Assembly (NCBI GenBank): GCA_013331015.1
Contig: DUHF01000027.1
Span: 1-8,483, forward strand
Source of the DNA: Methanoregula sp.
Lineage (GTDB): Archaea > Halobacteriota > Methanomicrobia > Methanomicrobiales > Methanospirillaceae
DNA: 8,483 nt
Direction of reading: 5' to 3'
Shown here: in pieces, positions 5,482 to 8,483 of the stretch
Layout of the letters: every line of letters starts with the position of its first letter
How positions within the stretch are numbered: the stretch's first letter is position 1
Made by a program: the position numbers and the translations under genes
The notes under the pieces: model-generated
Seen by the model: the letters and a program-made list of their open reading frames with translations, nothing else
Told to the model about the DNA's origin: nothing
Databases searched by the model: none

Positions 5482-6588
5482 TCAAAACCCGTTCTGCGCC
5501 GGGTCCAGCAGGATCTCGTGCGGCAGCCCCGCGAGCGCGACTGCGCCCAAAGCCCCGATAACGCCATTGCCGCCATAAAGCGAGATCGAAAACCGCTCCG
5601 CTGTTGCCTCGGCAACCGTCCGGGTGATCACCTGTTCCCGCACCATCTTCCCGTACTCCCGCAACCCGGCAGGAATGATGAAACCCTGCCGGATAGCAAT
5701 TCCCCACTCCTTTGAGAGCGCTTCGTCCGCAACAAACCGCCGGGTCCGGTCAACAAGGGTATCAAACTGGTCCGGCATCACCGCAACTTCGATGAAACTC
5801 GCCGAGTTCCCGGCCGTCTTGTTGAACACGGCCGGGTTGAGCATGGCGATATGGTGGCTGATGGGAAGGATCCCCTTGATACGTTCCAGGTGGTTGAGGA
5901 GCGCAAGGGCAAGGGCAAACGTTGCCCCGCCCTCTTTTGTATCGGTATCATCAATCCCGATCGTCACCTGGGTCAGCGCCCGGGTCCAGACCTTGCCCTT
6001 GACAAGGTGTCCATCATGCCGGGGCTCGACCCGGAGCACCCCGTCTGCCCGTGCCATCATGTCCGAGAGCGAGTATGCCGGCCCGCCAATGGAATGGATG
6101 TGCTGGACAATGGCATCCCCATCCCGCGAGATACCGGTCACCCCGACTGCCGGGAGGGGCGAAAGTCCCACCAGGATCTCCTGCATCCCGATACGGGCAG
6201 TCTCCTCAAGCAGTGTGCCGTCGCGCCGAACCGTATTGAGCGCCCCTCCAGCGAGGGCGTGGTGGTGCCCGCAGAAGGCAGCGCATGCCCCGCTCATGCA
6301 GTCATGGTAGATCTTCACCAGATCGCCATCAACGGTCGTGAAGATCCGCTTGCAGGTGCTCGACGGCATCGCGCTGATTGCCGCAAAGCGTGCTGCACTC
6401 CGGCCCCGTTTCTCTTCCCGGACAAGCACGCAGCCTTCGCGGAGGAGCCGGTTTATCCAGTCCTGGGCCGTGCTCCGGGGGATACCGGCCGATCTCTGGA
6501 TGTCCGTGACGGTAAAGTGCCCGTTGTCGAGCGTGAACTGCCGCATCAGGCGCAGGTAGTCGCGACGGTGCTCAAGCACGCCTGTCAT
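5482..6588 (-). CDS. Winged-helix protein with TiaS-like GIDDTD kinase domain
   Basis: The 368-aa protein appears to have three parts. Residues about 9-75 look like a winged helix-turn-helix (FTVTDIQRSAGIPRSTAQDWINRLL, residues 25-49). Residues 97-110 carry Cys97, Cys102, Cys106 and His108-110, a possible zinc or Fe-S site. The C-terminal half has GIDDTD at 211-216, LNPAVFNKTAGN at 250-261 and NGVIGALGA at 341-349. These three motifs parallel the kinase domain of TiaS, which makes agmatidine at the wobble base of tRNA-Ile2; the other TiaS domains are absent. It may be an unassigned methanogen-conserved family (methanogenesis marker protein 11 came to mind but is unconfirmed). The reaction is unknown. 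The start ATG at 6588 overlaps the hom stop by 17 nt; a longer frame to 6639 has no support. It is the last gene of the ACT-hom operon. Confidence 0.75.
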   Translation of the reverse strand: MTGVLEHRRDYLRLMRQFTLDNGHFTVTDIQRSAGIPRSTAQDWINRLLREGCVLVREEKRGRSAARFAAISAMPSSTCKRIFTTVDGDLVKIYHDCMSGACAAFCGHHHALAGGALNTVRRDGTLLEETARIGMQEILVGLSPLPAVGVTGISRDGDAIVQHIHSIGGPAYSLSDMMARADGVLRVEPRHDGHLVKGKVWTRALTQVTIGIDDTDTKEGGATFALALALLNHLERIKGILPISHHIAMLNPAVFNKTAGNSASFIEVAVMPDQFDTLVDRTRRFVADEALSKEWGIAIRQGFIIPAGLREYGKMVREQVITRTVAEATAERFSISLYGGNGVIGALGAVALAGLPHEILLDPAQNGF

Positions 6589-7558
6589 AGTGGTTCCGGA
6601 TATACAGCAGGTCGCCGATGATGGCGCTCGCGGTCTCAACCGAACCGGCTCCCCGCCCGATCAGCGTGATCTCCTTTGCCATGTCCGTTTCGAGCGTGAG
6701 GGCATTGAGGGTTCCTTCAACCACCAGCGGGTGATTCTTCGGGATGATCCGGGGCGAGACCCGGAGAACACGTTTTCGCGGGATGGCTTCAGCTATCAGG
6801 CGGATGGTACACCCGTCCTCTTCAGCCAGCCGCAGGGCATCCGCAGTCAGAAGATCGATGCCTGTCCGCTCGACATCTTCAAGGGTCGCCCCGTTCCCCC
6901 AGATGGTGTTTGCGAGGATGACCAGTTTGATGGCCGCATCGATCCCCTGCACATCGTAGGTGGGGTCGGCTTCAGCGTACCCCAGTTCGCGGGCTTCGAG
7001 AAGGGCCTGATCGTACGTGAGCCCCTCGTCTGCCATCCGGGTGAGGATATAATTGCAGGTGCCGTTGAGGATACCATAAACTGCCAGGATCTCATTACCC
7101 GCAAGGCCATGCTCCAGCAGGTGCATGATCGGAATTGCGCCGGCTACGGTTGCCTCGTACCGGAGGGCTACCCCTTTCTTTTGTGCAAGCGCACGCAGTT
7201 CCTTGCCGGCAAGGGATATCGGGCCTTTGTTGGACGTGACAACATGCTTCTTCCGGTTCAGGGCTGTCCTGATATACCCAAGGGAGGGTTCTCCCGTCAG
7301 GGCATTGGTCGGGGACACCTCGACCAGCGCATCATACTCCGCTTTTTTAATCAGGTCGGCACCCGTGATTCCCTCGTCACCGCAGCGGCCGGTCTTTTTC
7401 TTTCGGACAAGGAGAGCATGGATATCAATCCCGTCGGCATCCATGCACCCGCTCTTTGAATCCGCAACGGCAGTGATGGTGATCCCGAGATCTTTCTTTG
7501 CTACCATCTCCGCAACGCCCCGGCCAACAGAGCCAAAGCCGATAAGGGCAATCTTCAT
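6572..7558 (-). CDS. hom: Homoserine dehydrogenase
   Basis: The enzyme reduces aspartate 4-semialdehyde to homoserine with NAD(P)H, the branch point to threonine and methionine, in the cytoplasm. The 328-aa protein has an N-terminal Rossmann nucleotide loop GFGSVGRG (7-14), the TSNKGP segment (108-113, Lys111), the family signature GILNGTCNYIL (162-172) and the active-site stretch ARELGYAEADPTYDVQGIDAAIK (described here as residues 189-211), with Asp207 and Lys211 as likely catalytic residues. It is the short monofunctional form without a C-terminal ACT domain; that domain is encoded by the gene just upstream. The ATG at 7558 overlaps the ACT-gene stop (ATGA) and has GGAGG 7 nt upstream, so translation is coupled. 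Its 3' end overlaps the TiaS-like gene by 17 nt. Confidence 0.96.
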   Translation of the reverse strand: MKIALIGFGSVGRGVAEMVAKKDLGITITAVADSKSGCMDADGIDIHALLVRKKKTGRCGDEGITGADLIKKAEYDALVEVSPTNALTGEPSLGYIRTALNRKKHVVTSNKGPISLAGKELRALAQKKGVALRYEATVAGAIPIMHLLEHGLAGNEILAVYGILNGTCNYILTRMADEGLTYDQALLEARELGYAEADPTYDVQGIDAAIKLVILANTIWGNGATLEDVERTGIDLLTADALRLAEEDGCTIRLIAEAIPRKRVLRVSPRIIPKNHPLVVEGTLNALTLETDMAKEITLIGRGAGSVETASAIIGDLLYIRNHYDRRA

Positions 7559-8058
7559 GCAACATCCTCCAGCGGTTCGAGGAGCAGGAGGGATTTCTGC
7601 CGGGCAACCGTGCGCAGGATCGCAATAGCTGCTGCCATGTCTTTCTTACTTACGGCCTTGATGGTGATTCTTGAAGAGGATCGTTCGTTCACTGCAGGCA
7701 TACTCATGGAAAGATCACTCACTTCAGCAAAACCCGTTGAATCGATCTGGTCTACGGTATCGGACAAGTCGGTGTGCATCAGGTGGCCGATCAGGATGAC
7801 TGTGCGCTTGAACAGGAGCCGTTTTTTGCCGATACGCTGGATATGGACCCCCTGCTCCTTGAGGAGGGTTATCAGCTTATCGAGCCTTCCCTCGGGGAGT
7901 TCAAGAACGATCTGCACATTTAACGTGTCATGATCCAGTTCGGGCTCGCGCTGGTGAATAACAGCGATGATATTTCCCCCGACATCCGATATGGGCTTGA
8001 GGGCAGCAACCAGCTGGCCCGGGGAGTCCTTCATCTCAAGTTTCATGGATACCTGCAA
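7555..8058 (-). CDS. ACT-domain amino-acid-binding protein, probable partner of Hom
   Basis: This is a 167-aa regulatory protein. The first ACT domain spans about residues 2-77 (VSMKLEMKDSPGQLVAALKP with the DSPGQL ligand loop, then GGNIIAVIHQRE). A second, more diverged ACT-like unit spans about 84-163. No catalytic domain is present. ACT domains sense amino acids. Because the adjacent homoserine dehydrogenase lacks its own, this protein probably acts in trans as its feedback sensor, most likely for threonine or methionine; that is inference. The start is uncertain. A TTG at 8058 has GGTGG 4 nt upstream and gives a full first beta strand (MQVSMKLEM). An ATG at 8046 with AGGT upstream would shorten that strand by four residues. 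The stop overlaps hom by 4 nt. Confidence 0.85.
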   Translation of the reverse strand: MQVSMKLEMKDSPGQLVAALKPISDVGGNIIAVIHQREPELDHDTLNVQIVLELPEGRLDKLITLLKEQGVHIQRIGKKRLLFKRTVILIGHLMHTDLSDTVDQIDSTGFAEVSDLSMSMPAVNERSSSRITIKAVSKKDMAAAIAILRTVARQKSLLLLEPLEDVA

Positions 8059-8101
8059 GAAACCACCTTAAAGCAGTAGTTGACCTGCCTTCAAGATAAG
8101 T

Positions 8102-8117
8102 CTTTATTTTTTCCGCG
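8102..8117 (-). promoter_or_regulatory. Candidate promoter of the ACT-hom operon
   Basis: The minus strand reads CGCGGAAAAAATAAAGA, an A/T-rich box preceded by purines in a GC-rich setting. With TATA near 8103-8110, transcription would start around 8080, leaving a leader of about 20 nt that contains GGTGG. The box is not a good match to consensus. Confidence 0.35.
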
Positions 8118-8483
8118 GCGGGTGTCCGGCAAGGATTTTTTTAGTTATTCCTCATTATGAGCCACCAATAAAACCATACCCCCCTCTTGCACCAGGTTGT
8201 CCCCCGAGAGGGACGGGGCGCATTATGATTGGACGAAGTCGGTAACAGGGAATACGTTGCCATCGGAATACAGGGGATACCACGAGCGTGCAGGGGCGGA
8301 GGTGGAATCCCAAGCCCCCAGGAACATATGAGAGGTTGCCTCCAGGGTGGCCATAAAAAAATGCTCTGGAGAAACGGGCATGAACAATATCAGTTCACAC
8401 CCGAATGATGAAATTCAGGGGTATTGGACAATGGGATGGTCCCCGCCGCGAGGCGCCCCTCACGGGGCACGGCGGGGCAGATT
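8118..8483. other. Gene-poor region with dense short inverted repeats, function unknown
   Basis: No complete gene is convincing here. On the plus strand many adjacent segments can pair: GTCCC/GGGAC (8199-8203/8210-8214), GGTAAC/GTTGCC (8241-8246/8256-8261), GGGGC/GCCCC (8293-8297/about 8314-8318), GGAGG/CCTCC (8298-8302/8339-8343), ATGCTC/GGGCAT (8361-8366/8376-8381) and TGAAC/GTTCA (8381-8385/8393-8397), then a large GC hairpin at 8441-8477. This could be a structured RNA, a mobile-element edge such as the 5' part of a group II intron, or a leader. A plus-strand frame is open from 8332 to the edge; within it an ATG at 8380 has GGAG 8 nt upstream and may start a gene beyond the window. Confidence 0.4.
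8441..8477. repeat. GC-rich stem-loop at the right edge
   Basis: CCCCGCCG (8441-8448) is perfectly complementary to CGGCGGGG (8470-8477). Inside, GCCCC (8455-8459) pairs with GGGGC (8464-8468) around a TCAC loop, with a 6-nt bulge on the left side. It is by far the most stable predicted hairpin in the window. No T-run follows within the visible 6 nt, so a terminator role is not shown. Confidence 0.8.

Noticed and set aside
5851..6621. Plus-strand open frame of 256 codons opposite the TiaS-like gene (and 6590-7459 opposite hom)
   Set aside because: These are shadows of GC-rich coding sequence on the opposite strand, with low-complexity Arg/Pro-rich translations and no start signals.
6589..6639. 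Longer start for the TiaS-like protein
   Set aside because: It would overlap hom by 68 nt, adds a composition unlike the rest (MRPRAPSSATCC), and the winged helix begins soon after the later ATG.
8235..8249. GAAGTCGGTAACAGG resembling the end of 16S rRNA
   Set aside because: It is only a short partial match (the rRNA motif is GAAGTCGTAACAAGG) with no other rRNA sequence around it.
8223..8381. Minus-strand 52-codon frame starting MPVSPEHFF
   Set aside because: It has no SD before either ATG and is complementary to another open plus frame (8229-8408); its length is within chance expectation. It is kept only as an alternative within the unexplained region.
1..8483. CRISPR arrays, tRNA or rRNA genes, transposase genes
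   Set aside because: No regularly spaced repeats, cloverleaf-type sequence or transposase-like frame was seen in the window.

Overview
The window comes from a motile euryarchaeal methanogen, most likely of the order Methanomicrobiales (Methanoregula-like; the genus is a guess). The archaellin N-terminus (FTGLEAAIVLIAF...), the gene order archaellin-D/E-G-F-H-I, archaeal TATA boxes and Shine-Dalgarno (SD) sites of the AGGAGGTGAT type all point there.

Positions 1-4257 (minus strand) hold an archaellum (archaeal flagellum) locus. In transcription order it has two archaellins (arlB1, arlB2), a fused coiled-coil plus FlaD/E cytoplasmic ring protein, the pseudoperiplasmic stator proteins ArlG and ArlF, the KaiC-like ATPase ArlH, and the first 54 codons of the motor ATPase ArlI, which runs off the left edge. 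A T-run follows arlB2, and a new TATA-like box lies in front of the D/E gene. The locus therefore looks like two transcription units: a strongly expressed filament dicistron with a good promoter and SD, and a machinery operon D/E-G-F-H-I with spacers of 1-6 nt.

Positions 4258-4541 are a divergent promoter region. On the plus strand, 4542-5405 encodes an unrecognised single-pass membrane-anchored surface protein with a Pro/Thr-rich stalk.

Positions 5482-8058 (minus strand) form a three-gene operon: an ACT-domain protein, homoserine dehydrogenase (4-nt ATGA overlap), and a winged-helix protein carrying a TiaS-like GIDDTD kinase domain (17-nt overlap). The ACT protein probably acts in trans as the amino-acid sensor of the aspartate-family (Thr/Met) pathway. 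The role of the TiaS-like regulator is open.

Positions 8059-8483 contain no convincing complete gene. After the operon promoter, the last 290 nt are packed with short inverted repeats ending in a very GC-rich hairpin. This could be a structured RNA, the edge of a mobile element, or the start of a gene beyond the window, and it is the least explained part.
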